Assembly: GCA_963714995.1 (NCBI GenBank)
Contig: CAVQQP010000007.1
Location: 115,483-179,482, forward strand
Source: Prado023 sp963714995
Lineage (GTDB): Bacteria > Actinomycetota > Actinomycetes > S36-B12 > CAIYMF01
Direction: 5' to 3'
DNA length: 64,000 nucleotides
The notes under the pieces were generated by a model. The model was not told the origin of the DNA. It searched no databases and saw only the letters and a list, made by a program, of their open reading frames with translations. Of this stretch, positions 7,700 through 16,543 are shown piece by piece. The position numbers and the translations under genes were made by a program. How positions within the stretch are numbered: the first letter of the stretch is position 1; each line of letters opens with the position of its first letter.

Positions 7700-10050
7700 T
7701 GCCCCGTCCCGGGCGGTCGGGTCTCACCCGTCGGATCGCCGGGGTCGCCCGAGGCAGGCCCGGGCCCGGGCTGCGGGGTGTCCCCGTCGACCTGCGCGGA
7801 GTCCGAACCGGCCGGGGGCTGCGGCGGGCTGGGATGGACAGCGGACGGGTGCGCCGCACCCGGGCCGTGGGACTGGCCGCCGTTGCTCCCGGCAGGCCCG
7901 GCAGGCCCGGGAGCGTGGGAGGGCCCGGGGACTCCCTGCGGGAGCGGCGCACCGGGGGCCGGCTCCCATCCGGTCAGGGGACCAGCGGACACAGCCGGAG
8001 TCCCGCTCGACCCGGTGGGCAGGGGGTTCGGGTACGTCCCGTCCGGGGCCGGCGGTCCGTAGGATCCCGGGATCGGCGCGCCGTAGGTCCCACCCGGGGC
8101 GGGCAGTCCGTACGCACCGAGCATCGAGCCGCCGACCGGGATCGGATCCCCGATCCGCTCGGGCACGTCGACCGGGGGGCGGTCCGAGGGGGCGCGGCGC
8201 TCCGAGCCGGTCCATGCCGGGCGGGTGGGACGCAGGCGCAGCTCCTGGAAGATCGTGGCCACCTGCTCCTTGTTCAGGGTCTCCTTCTCCAGCAGCTCGA
8301 CGACCAGCTTGTCGAGCACGTCGCGGTTGTCCACGAGGATCTCGAAGGCCTCGTTGTGCGCGTGGTCGATGAGGCTGCGGACCTCCTCGTCGATCGCTGC
8401 AGCGACCTCCTCGGAGTAGTCCCGGGTGTGGCCCATGTCGCGGCCGAGGAAGACCTCGCCGTTCTCCTTGCCGTAGCGGATGGCCCCGAGCCGCTCGGTC
8501 ATGCCGTACTGGGTGACCATCGCCCGGGCCACCGCGGTGGCCTTCTCGATGTCGTTCGAGGCGCCGGTGGTGGGATCGTGGAAGACCAGCTCCTCGGCAG
8601 CGCGTCCGCCCAGCATGTACGCGAGCTGGTTGAGCATCTCGCTTCGGGTGGTCGAGTACTTCTCCTGGTCGGGCAGGACCATCGTGTAGCCCAGGGCCCG
8701 CCCGCGCGGCAGGATCGTGATCTTGTGCACGGGGTCGTTGCCCGGGAGCGCTGCGGCCACCAGGGCGTGCCCACCCTCGTGGTAGGCGGTGATCCGCTTC
8801 TCCTTGTCGTCCATGACCCGCGTGCGCTTCTGCGGACCGGCGATCACACGGTCGATCGCCTCGTCGAGGGCACGGTTGTCGATCAGGGCCGCCCCGGAGC
8901 GGGCGGTGAGCAGGGCGGCCTCGTTGAGCACGTTGGCCAGGTCGGCACCGGTGAATCCGGGGGTCCGCCGCGCGACCGCCTCGAGGTCCACGCCCGGGGC
9001 CATCGGCTTGCCGCGCGCGTGCACCTTCAGCACCTCGTGGCGACCGAGGAGGTCCGGCGGGGAGACCTGGATCTGGCGGTCGAAGCGCCCGGGGCGCAGC
9101 AGTGCCGGGTCGAGGATGTCGGGGCGGTTGGTCGCGGCGATCAGGATCACGCCGCCCGAGACGTCGAAGCCGTCCATCTCGACCAGCAGCTGGTTCAGGG
9201 TCTGCTCGCGCTCGTCATGGCCGCCGCCCAGGCCGGCGCCACGGTGGCGGCCCACCGCATCGATCTCGTCGACGAAGATGATCGCGGGGGCGTTGGTCTT
9301 GGCCTGCTCGAACAGGTCACGCACCCGGGAGGCCCCGACCCCGACGAACATCTCCACGAAGTCCGAGCCGGAGATCGAGAAGAAGGGCACGCCCGCCTCA
9401 CCGGCCACGGCACGGGCCAGCAGGGTCTTGCCGGTGCCGGGAGGGCCGTAGAGCAGGACGCCCTTGGGGATCTTGGCGCCGACCGCCTGGAACCGGGCCG
9501 GGTCCTGGAGGAACTCCTTGATCTCCCCGAGCTCCTCGACGGCCTCCTCGGCGCCGGCGACGTCGGCGAACGTGGTCTTGGGCAGGTCCTTGCTCAGCGG
9601 CTTGGCCTTGGACTTGCCGAAGCTCATGACCCGGGAGCCGCCACCCATCTGGTTCATGAAGAAGAACAGCAGCGCGAGCACGAGGAAGATCGGCAGCAGG
9701 GAGACGAGCATCGTCACCAGGAACGACTGGCGCGGGACCTTGACGTTGTAGGACTCCAGCGTGCCCTCGTCCACCTCGGCCTGGAGGCGCTCCTGCAGCC
9801 GGACGCCCTGGCCGTCGATGTACTCGGCGAACTTCTTGGATCCATCGGCGTACTCGACCTCGATCCGCTGCTCCACGTCGACCAGCAGCGCATCCTTGAT
9901 CTGGCCGTCCTCGATCGCCGAGACCACCTCGGAGGTGTCCACCTGCCGGGGGCCGGTGACGTCGCTGACCAGGCTGCTGCCGATGAGCAGCAGCAGCGTG
10001 GCAATCAGGATCCAGAAGATCGGACCGCGTAGGAAGCGCTTCACGTCCAT
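7696..10050 (-). CDS. ftsH: ATP-dependent zinc metalloprotease FtsH
   Basis: A 784-residue membrane AAA+ protease that degrades damaged and regulatory membrane proteins. Order of features: a first membrane segment (about residues 10-30), an extracytoplasmic domain, a second membrane segment (about 110-132, FLVTMLVSLLPIFLVLALLF), Walker A GPPGTGKT near 201, Walker B IIFVDEIDAVG, the second region of homology RPDILDPALLRPGRFDRQI, and the zinc site HEGGH near 423. The third ligand region follows. The last 150 residues are Gly/Pro-rich, longer than in enterobacteria but common in actinobacteria. The start is the ATG at 10050 (MDVKRFLRGP), close behind an AAGG site. The gene is intact throughout. 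Confidence 0.97.
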   Translation of the reverse strand: MDVKRFLRGPIFWILIATLLLLIGSSLVSDVTGPRQVDTSEVVSAIEDGQIKDALLVDVEQRIEVEYADGSKKFAEYIDGQGVRLQERLQAEVDEGTLESYNVKVPRQSFLVTMLVSLLPIFLVLALLFFFMNQMGGGSRVMSFGKSKAKPLSKDLPKTTFADVAGAEEAVEELGEIKEFLQDPARFQAVGAKIPKGVLLYGPPGTGKTLLARAVAGEAGVPFFSISGSDFVEMFVGVGASRVRDLFEQAKTNAPAIIFVDEIDAVGRHRGAGLGGGHDEREQTLNQLLVEMDGFDVSGGVILIAATNRPDILDPALLRPGRFDRQIQVSPPDLLGRHEVLKVHARGKPMAPGVDLEAVARRTPGFTGADLANVLNEAALLTARSGAALIDNRALDEAIDRVIAGPQKRTRVMDDKEKRITAYHEGGHALVAAALPGNDPVHKITILPRGRALGYTMVLPDQEKYSTTRSEMLNQLAYMLGGRAAEELVFHDPTTGASNDIEKATAVARAMVTQYGMTERLGAIRYGKENGEVFLGRDMGHTRDYSEEVAAAIDEEVRSLIDHAHNEAFEILVDNRDVLDKLVVELLEKETLNKEQVATIFQELRLRPTRPAWTGSERRAPSDRPPVDVPERIGDPIPVGGSMLGAYGLPAPGGTYGAPIPGSYGPPAPDGTYPNPLPTGSSGTPAVSAGPLTGWEPAPGAPLPQGVPGPSHAPGPAGPAGSNGGQSHGPGAAHPSAVHPSPPQPPAGSDSAQVDGDTPQPGPGPASGDPGDPTGETRPPGTGQ

Positions 10051-10219
10051 CCTTGCCCGGGTGACCCCGACCGTCCCTCGGGTCGTGCGTGCCGCTCCAG
10101 CCCACACCGACCCGCCGGGCAGCGCGCCCGTATGAAGAAACTACACCGATCCTCCGACACCGGCTTCCGCGGTTCGCGCTGGGCGTATGGCCTTACGGGA
10201 CGCTGACGTGGGGGTGGTG

Positions 10220-11324
10220 TCAGCGCAGACCGACAGTGCTGACCACCGGCATCGTGGCGTGCTGAGCTTGCGCCTGGGCCGCTGTGGCACCGCGGTCGTC
10301 GCTGGGGTTGAACTTCGGACCGTACATGTACGGGCTTGCCCGAGTACCCGTAGGAGTTCAGCGATCCGAGCGAGCCGCCAGCGCCGGTCGTCGAGGTTCA
10401 GGCCCTGTCGATCCAGTGAGCCACGGCCCCCCGAGGATCCACCAGTCATCGTCGCACGCCATGCCCCAGGTCGCGTTACGCGTTCGATACGGTCCTCGCT
10501 GATGGACCCTGAGCAGTAGGTCGAGGTCGTCGCCGGTGTACTGGCTCGGCGGCCGGGTAGCCGAAGGCACTCAGCCGCTGACTGCCTCGGAGTCACCTCG
10601 TGTGGTCACTGGGTAACTCGCCGACGACATCGTCCAGGTCGACGGCTCGTCGATCTTGCCCGCCCGAGTCCCACGACAGCGAAAGCGAAGTCGTGACGTG
10701 GTGGCCTGGTCGTTGAACCTGGGCTGACGCGTGAATCCGGTGTGGACGACGAGCGCACTGGCAGTCCAGCACCCGTAGCTGTCGTCGGCGTCTGATGCAG
10801 CACCGTCGGTGTCCAGGTCCGGGTCCGCGTCGAAGTCGGGGATGAACAGCCAGTTGGTGGCGAACTCCTTGTCGTCCTCGTCGTAGACGCAGTGCCCCGC
10901 AGTCAGGACGAGCGAGCGCTGCCGTCGCCGCTGCCATCATCGGCCACGGCCCCCGAGCACACGATAGCCCCGCCGCCCATCGCTGAAGTACACCTTGCCA
11001 GTCCGGCTTGCACGTGACCTCGCCGCCCTTGCGTCCAGGAGCCCCGGCTTGACCGTGCGTGGTCGTCGTCCCGCCGCCGGCCGGCTTGCTCGGCTTCGCC
11101 TTCGGGGTGGGCGCGAGGGTGAACGAGCCGTCCTTCTGGCGGACGAAGTCGCGGGGCTTGGCGGCCTTCATCCGCTCGGGGGTCCAGTAGGCCACGATCC
11201 GGTCGTGCTCGGCCTTCGCGTGATCGGCCTTGGCCGGGGCTGCGGGCGAAGCCAGGGCGGCTGGGGCGAGTGCGGCCGTCAGGGCGGCGGCGAGGACCAG
11301 GGCGAGCGGGTGCGAGCGGGACAT
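10220..11324 (-). CDS. Secreted trypsin-like serine protease (S1 family), multiply frameshifted
   Basis: As sequenced no single frame spans this gene, but the three minus-strand frames together give one protein. The N-terminus is a signal peptide (MSRSHPLALVLAAALTAALA), followed by a pro-region with DRIVAYWTPERMKAAKPRDF. Next come VTCKPDWQGK and CSGAV, then SLVLTAGHCVYDEDD, which holds the catalytic His. Further on come NWLFIPDFDAD, DFAFAVVGLG (catalytic Asp region), AFGYPAAEP, then ISEDR and TGGSSGG (catalytic Ser), and YMYGPKFNPSDDRG before the TGA at 10220. At least five indels occur, around 10985, 10920, 10680, 10590-10540 and 10330. It lies between hpt and ftsH, away from any partner. 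Either a decayed gene or an error-rich stretch; the well-kept motifs favour error. Confidence 0.6.
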
Positions 11325-11496
11325 GTCGGACCTTCCGGGCTCAAGGTGCGAGCAGGCTATCGGGGCCCGGCCGCGGTGTCACGGGGTGTGACCCGACAGT
11401 GCCAAGGCGTCACCCGGCCGGGTGAATCCCACCCGTCGGATTAGGCCATCTGGGTGACAGGGAAGGGCTGAGCCACCTGGACCCGGCGGCGTCACC

Positions 11497-12049
11497 TCAG
11501 CTGTAGACGTGCGGGGCCAGGGTCCCGATCTCGCGCAGGTTGCGGTACTTCTCGGCGTAGTCCAGGCCGTACCCGACGACGAACTCGTTGGGGATGTCGA
11601 AGCCGATGTACTTGGGCTCCAGCTCGACCTTCACGGCCTCGGGCTTGCGCAGCATCGTCAGGACCTCGACCGAGGCAGCGCCCCGCGCGGTCAGGTTGCG
11701 CATCAGCCACGACAGGGTCAGCCCGGAGTCGATGATGTCCTCGACGATCAGCACGTGCCGGCCGGTGATGTCGGTGTCGAGGTCCTTGAGGATCCGCACG
11801 ACGCCCGAGGACTTCGTCGACGATCCGTAGGAGGACACGGCCATCCAGTCCATCTGCAGGTGGATGCTCATCGCGCGCGCGAGGTCGGCCATGACCATGA
11901 TCGGCGCCCTTGAGCACTCCGACCAGCAGGACGTCGCGGCCGTCGTAGTCGAGGTCGACCTGGGCGGCCATCTCGCGCAGGCGGGCCTGCAGCGTCTCCT
12001 CGTCGATGAGGACCTTCTCGAGATCGGTACCAATGTCAGCGGCGTCCAC
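11497..12049 (-). CDS. hpt: Hypoxanthine phosphoribosyltransferase, frameshifted
   Basis: Hpt salvages hypoxanthine and guanine with PRPP. The proximal part reads IGTDLEKVLIDEETLQARL and DYDGRDVLLVGVLKGA. The distal part, in a different frame, continues MVMADLARAMSIHLQMDWMA, the PRPP loop VLIVEDIIDSGLTLSWL with two acidic residues, and YIGFDIPNEFVVGYGLDYAE with a normal end. One extra base lies near 11908 beside a GATC. The start is the GTG at 12049, six bases downstream of the tilS stop. Together they give about 183 residues, the normal length. Confidence 0.88.
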
Positions 12050-12054
12050 GGGGG

Positions 12055-13494
12055 TCAGACTCTCACAACGACGGCTCCGACCTCCCTTCGGGCACGTCGG
12101 TCGCCGGGCAGGGCCACCTCGGCGCGTGCGGAGGTCCGGGGATCGAGCAGCGCGGCCACCGCGCGGATGTGACCGGCCGTCAGCGAGCCGCTCGGGCACC
12201 CGGCCTCGAGCAGGAAGCGGCGGACCACGCGGTGCACGATGGCCGGAGGCAGCGGCACCCCGTCGACGCTGAGCGCAGCGATCGGCAGCGCGATCGGTCC
12301 GGGACGGTCGGCGGGCGGGGCCGCGTCCGGCGCGCTCAGGTCGCCGGCACTCCCGAGCGAGCCGCCCCCATTCCCGATCGGGCCGGCCGACGGGGACCGA
12401 CCGATGATCCATGCAGGTTCTTGCTCCTCTAGCGTCAACAACCTTCCTGGATCATCGGCCCGTCGACGGGGCCGGCACCGCAGACGGCGTGGCGGGTGCC
12501 CCGGCCGAGTGCCCCGGGACCTCCGACGCGGTGCCCTCGGCGGGGGGCCGACTCCTCCGCGCGGTCTCGCACCTGGGACCACACCTGGTCGGCCCAGGCG
12601 TCCAGGGCATCGGCGTCCTCCCGGGCGAGGGTCGCCGTGCGGGCAAGGGCCTCGACGATGCCGGGGCCGAGCGCGGCCTCAAGCACCGGCAGCACCTCAC
12701 GGCGCACCCGCACCCGGGCGAACGCCGCATCGGTGTTGTGCGGATCCGTCCAAGGTTCGAGCCGGGGATCCTCGGATGCAGCCTCCGAGGCGGCAGCGAC
12801 CACCACCTCGCGGGGCAGGTCGAGCAGGGGCCGTCGGTAGAGCCCCGTACGCGTGGCCATGCCCGCCAGCGACCGGGTTCCCGATCCGCGGGCGAGGCCC
12901 AGCAGGACCGTCTCCGCCTGATCCTCACGGGTGTGTCCCAGGAGGATGGCGGCCGCGGGTGGCGCCGTGGACGACTCCCCGACCGTGCCCACCACCGGGC
13001 GATCCGGGGGGACAGGATCGGCGGCTCCAGAGCGGCGGCCGGATGATGTCGGGTCCGGACCTCCGCGGAGGCGATCCGGGGACGACTCCGCCGTACCCGC
13101 CGGTGACGACGTCACGCCCCCCGCCGCCACCCCCGCGGCGGCGTCCAGGGCCGCGTACCGCACGGCACGCGCTGCGGCCTCGAGCCCGCCGGAGCCCGAC
13201 CCCCGGGGGACCTCGACCGCGATCACCCGGGCCTCGGCGCACCCGAGGATCCGGGCCTGCTCGGCCGCCCTGGCTGCCACCTCCCCGGACCCCGCCTGGA
13301 GCTGGTGGTCGATCACCACCGCCTCGCACAGGAACCCCATCTCGGCGCCCACGGCGACGGTCGCCGCGGTCAGCGCAAGCGAGTCGGCACCCCCGCTGAG
13401 CGCCACGAGCACGCGCGCACCGGGCTCGAGGTCAGCCGAGGCATGCCCGGACCGCCGCGCGCACCGCAGCCCGCGGGGGCCGCTGGCCGGCCAT
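12055..13494 (-). CDS. tilS: tRNA(Ile)-lysidine synthetase, frameshifted, with long insertion
   Basis: TilS modifies the wobble C of the CAU anticodon of tRNA-Ile to lysidine. Near the N-terminus is the PP-loop VLVALSGGADSLALTA (ATP site), then VVIDHQLQAGSGEVA and the second signature LLGHTREDQAETVLLGLARG. Between them is an unusual insert of about 60 Gly/Ser/Pro-rich residues (about 12950-13145). DLPREVV, DPHNTDAAFARVRVRREVLP and the C-terminal domain ending in LPGDRRARREVGAVVVRV follow. Indels lie near 13435 and somewhere in 12440-12580, where a low-complexity stretch separates the domains. The ATG at 13494 overlaps the stop of the zinc protease gene, and tilS-hpt order is standard. Confidence 0.85.
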
Positions 13495-14537
13495 CAGCCC
13501 AGCACGCGGCGCACCCACGCCGCGGGGTCCTCGATCTCGACCGCCGAGGGCAGGTTCGCCGGGGCGTCCCAGACCTGGGCGAACCCCTGGTCGCCGGCCG
13601 TCGCGATGACCGCGCGCACGAAGTCCGCACCGCTGGTGTACTGGCGCAGCTTCGTCTCCAGGCCCATCATCCGCCGCGCGAACCCGTCGACCGTCCCCGC
13701 CTGGGAGCGTCGGGCCGCGAACCGCTCCCGGATCAGGGCCACCGTGGGCACATGATCAGGACCGACCTCGTCCATGACGTAGTCGGCGTGGCCCTCGAGC
13801 AGGGACATCAGGCCGGTGAGCCGGTCGAAGATCTCCCGTTGGGCCGGGGTCTGGACCGCCTCCATCAGGCTCGGGCCCGGTCGCCCGCGCGCCGCACCGA
13901 CCACCGACTGCGCGACCGCGCCGAGGCGGGCCATGAACTCCGCCACCGACAGGTCGCTGATGGCGACGAAGGACTGCACCTCGCTCAGGAAGTGGTCCTG
14001 CAGCCACGGAACCCCGCCGAACTGCGCCCGGTGGGTCTCCTCGTGCAGGCAGACCCAGTAGCGGAAGTCCCGGGGGACGAGCTCCAGCTCACGCTCGACG
14101 AGCGCGATGTTCGGCGCGACGAGCAGAAGCCTGCCGGGCTTGCCGGGCGCGGTGAACGCCTCGTACTGCCCCAGGACCTTGCCCGAGAGCCAGGCCATGG
14201 CCCCCCCGAGCTGCGCAGCGGTGAGCCGGGAGCCCACTGCCTCGATCCCGGGGTTCGCCTCCCTCTCGGCGCGCGCGGACACGAAGGGGTCCAGGGCCAC
14301 ACCGAGCCCGGCGATGTTCGACTGGATCCACTCGCCGCGGTCGACCACCACCGCCGGCGCGTGCTCCGGGTCGGCGTCGAGGCCGGTGAGGGCACGGACC
14401 GGCTCACGCGCCAGCTGGGCGAGCTCGCGCAGCTCGGCGACCGTGCTGTGCGCCTCGGTCGGGGTGGTCGTCGGGCCCTTGGGCATGAACCGCAGCCCGA
14501 TCCGCTCGGCCAGGGTCCAGTCCACGAGGTTCGCCAC
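13494..14537 (-). CDS. Zinc-dependent metalloprotease (DUF2342 family)
   Basis: A 347-residue zincin-like protein of the actinobacterial DUF2342 family. These were once called coenzyme F420 biosynthesis-associated proteins, but no link to F420 is established. The zinc signature HEETH lies in RYWVCLHEETHRAQFGG, followed by the downstream Glu-containing stretch LLEGHADYVMDEVG that supplies the third ligand. The C-terminus contains RRSQAGTVDGFARRMMGLE and YTSGADFVRAV, both typical. The GTG at 14537 (start VANLVDWTLAERIG) is preferred; the frame is open another 400 bases upstream but that sequence is Arg/Pro-rich and not protein-like. The gene overlaps tilS by TGATG and belongs to the dacB-zinc protease-tilS-hpt row. 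Confidence 0.88.
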   Translation of the reverse strand: MANLVDWTLAERIGLRFMPKGPTTTPTEAHSTVAELRELAQLAREPVRALTGLDADPEHAPAVVVDRGEWIQSNIAGLGVALDPFVSARAEREANPGIEAVGSRLTAAQLGGAMAWLSGKVLGQYEAFTAPGKPGRLLLVAPNIALVERELELVPRDFRYWVCLHEETHRAQFGGVPWLQDHFLSEVQSFVAISDLSVAEFMARLGAVAQSVVGAARGRPGPSLMEAVQTPAQREIFDRLTGLMSLLEGHADYVMDEVGPDHVPTVALIRERFAARRSQAGTVDGFARRMMGLETKLRQYTSGADFVRAVIATAGDQGFAQVWDAPANLPSAVEIEDPAAWVRRVLG

Positions 14538-14647
14538 GTGGGAAGCATAGGCGCGCACGCCGACACGGCTCCGGGCCGCCGGCTGGGTCGCCACGTGGCA
14601 GAGCCCGTCCGCACGCCTCGCGCCGGCGCCCGCCAAGATCGCGACTT

Positions 14648-14696
14648 GATCCGAATCTCGGGCGCCTTTCCCGGTTTGGTCCAAGTCTCGGTCGCC
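14648..14696. repeat. Dispersed intergenic motif, two tandem copies
   Basis: Two related 19-base copies lie 11 bases apart in the gap between dacB and the zinc protease: GATCCGAATCTCGGGCGCC (14648-14666) and GGTCCAAGTCTCGGTCGCC (14678-14696). Near-copies occur about 18.7 kb away, between the fasciclin and ppk2 genes. No protein-like reading is seen in the surrounding 260-base gap. Confidence 0.5.
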
Positions 14697-14796
14697 CGCT
14701 CGGCCCCGAAGTTGGATCAGATCGGGATCTTGGGGGTGGGGGGCAGGACGAGGCCTCTGCAGGGCCGCCGAAGGCGACCGGGGTGCGATCGCCCGG

Positions 14797-16346
14797 TCAG
14801 GGGGCCGCCGCGCAGTCGCAGCTGACCAGGGCCGCGGCCGCCCGGTCCAGCGCCGCACGCGCGGCCAGGGCGCCACCGGGGGTCGAGCCATCCACGAATC
14901 CGAAGGCGAGCAGGCGTCCATCCGGTCGGCTGGCATACCCGGCCAGGGCGCTCACCCCGGTCAGCGTGCCGGTCTTGGCGCGCACCACGCCGCGTGCGGG
15001 GCGCTGGTCGCTGGTCCGGAAGCGGGCGGCCAGTGAGCCCGTCGCGCCGGCCACCGGAAGCCCGGAGTGGATCGACCCGTACCCGGTGGAGGTCGCCGCC
15101 AGCAGGTCGGTCAGGGTGGAGGGAGCCAGTCGGTTGCCCCGCGACAGCCCGGAGGCGTCGGCGAACCGGGCGCCGGCATCATCGACGCCCAGCTCGTCGA
15201 GCACCTGAGCGGCGCGGTCAGCGACGCCCGTGAAGCTGGCGGGCTCGCCACTGGCGGCCGCCGCCAGCCGACCCAGGATCTCGGCGTAGTCGTTGTCCGA
15301 GGTAGCCAGCATCCGCTCGACCAGGACGCCGACCGTGGGGGACTCGACGTACGCGAGCGTCGAGGCCTCCGTCCGGGGTCGTCAGCTCCTTGAGCTCACC
15401 TCGGACGGTCACCCCCGCGGCCGCCAGCTGCTCGGCGAACTCCATGCCCGGCCTCGGCTGCGGGGTCAGCGACGCGGCCGACACCCTTGGGCGTCCGGCG
15501 GCCCTGATCCACCACCAGCGCGCTCACGGGCGCGACGATGCCGGCCGCCGGGAACGACCTCGCCCAGCTGGGGTGCACGGCCGGACCGGTGAACAGCGAG
15601 GCGTCGTAGCGCACCTTCACGGCGGTGATCCCCCGCAGCGCCAGGGCCCGGGCGGTCGACGCCGCCAGCTCCTGGAGGGACGCCGGCGTCAGGCTCGTCC
15701 CGGCCCCGCCGACCTTCGCCCCGGTGGAGCGCAGGCTGGGGTCCCCGGCGCCGATGATCACCACGCGGGGGGTGGTCGCCTCCGGATCGATGACGGCCAC
15801 GCGAGTGCGCAGCCTGGTGTCCGGGCCGAGGGCATCGAGCACCGAGGCGGCCGTGACCAGCTTCATGGTGGACGCGGGGACAGTCGGGTCGTCGGCGGCG
15901 CCGTAGAGGACCTCACCGGTCGCGACGTCGATGACGTGCGCGGGACTGCGACCCGGGCCGAGCGCTCCCCCGGTCAGCAGCGGGGCGAGCGCGGCCTCGA
16001 CAGCGTCGGGATCGAGCGGGTCGCCGGTGGCGGCGCCGGCGGACGGGAGCGGCGGGGGCGGGGACGCGGCCTGGGCGGACGCGAGCGGGGACGCTGACGG
16101 GGATGGGGACGCGGCGGGCGTGGAGGGCGCCGACGAGGACACCCCGGGTGACGGCGGCTCCGGTGAGGTCGGCTCCGACGTCGATCCAAGAGTGAGCGGC
16201 ATCAGCACCGGGGCGGCGACAGGCGTGCGCGGATCGGACGCCACCACCGGCCCCACGGCCGCTCGCACCTGCCCCACGGCGCCCACGCCAGCCAGCAGGG
16301 CCGACACCGCCACGAGGGCGGGGAGCCGGAGCCATGCGCGCTGCAC
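14797..16346 (-). CDS. dacB: D-alanyl-D-alanine carboxypeptidase/endopeptidase (PBP4, S13 family), frameshifted
   Basis: A secreted penicillin-binding protein that trims peptidoglycan stem peptides and cross-links. It begins with a signal segment (LPALVAVSALLAGVGAV) and a Ser/Pro-rich spacer of about 75 residues. The catalytic domain follows with STMKL (S-x-x-K, nucleophile Ser), YDASLFTGPAVHPSW, SDNDYAE (S-x-N) and VRAKTGTLTG (K-T-G), with a normal end. Frame changes lie near 15485 and 15373; all three active-site motifs survive. The start is GTG at 16346. Its place between ppa and the zinc protease is the usual actinobacterial one, apart from the acylase gene inserted beside ppa. Confidence 0.88.
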
Positions 16347-16387
16347 GATCCGACCCTACGTGCCGCGCGGGGCGGGACAGCCCGTAC

Positions 16388-16430
16388 TGGTAGTCGATTC
16401 CGACCTCCTGATCGACCGAATCGACTACCA
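16388..16430. terminator. Inverted repeat (13-bp stem), upstream of dacB
   Basis: TGGTAGTCGATTC at 16388-16400 is perfectly matched by GAATCGACTACCA at 16418-16430 with a 17-base loop. It lies in the 197-base gap between the acylase stop and the dacB start, both on the minus strand. There is no T-run, so if it is a terminator it is of the U-less kind; it could also be an operator. Confidence 0.45.
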
Positions 16431-16470
16431 CAACCGCCACGGACCCCCGCCGCTCACGCGAGTCCCAGCG

Positions 16471-16517
16471 CTGTGCTGACGATTCCGACCATCCCATCGT
16501 CGGAATCGTCAGCACAG
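16471..16517. terminator. Strong inverted repeat (19-bp perfect stem) after the acylase gene
   Basis: CTGTGCTGACGATTCCGAC at 16471-16489 pairs perfectly with its reverse complement at 16499-16517 across a 9-base loop. It starts 27 bases beyond the acylase stop, a natural place for a terminator, though no T-run follows on either strand. It shares the core GATTCCGACC with the smaller stem 40 bases away. Confidence 0.55.
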
Positions 16518-16543
16518 GGCGAACCCACACGCGCAGAGCGGCG

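Noticed and set aside
14538..14936. N-terminal extension of the zinc protease by about 130 codons.
   Set aside because: The extension is Arg/Pro-rich, overlaps the dispersed repeats and lacks similarity to the family start; the GTG at 14537 fits the family.
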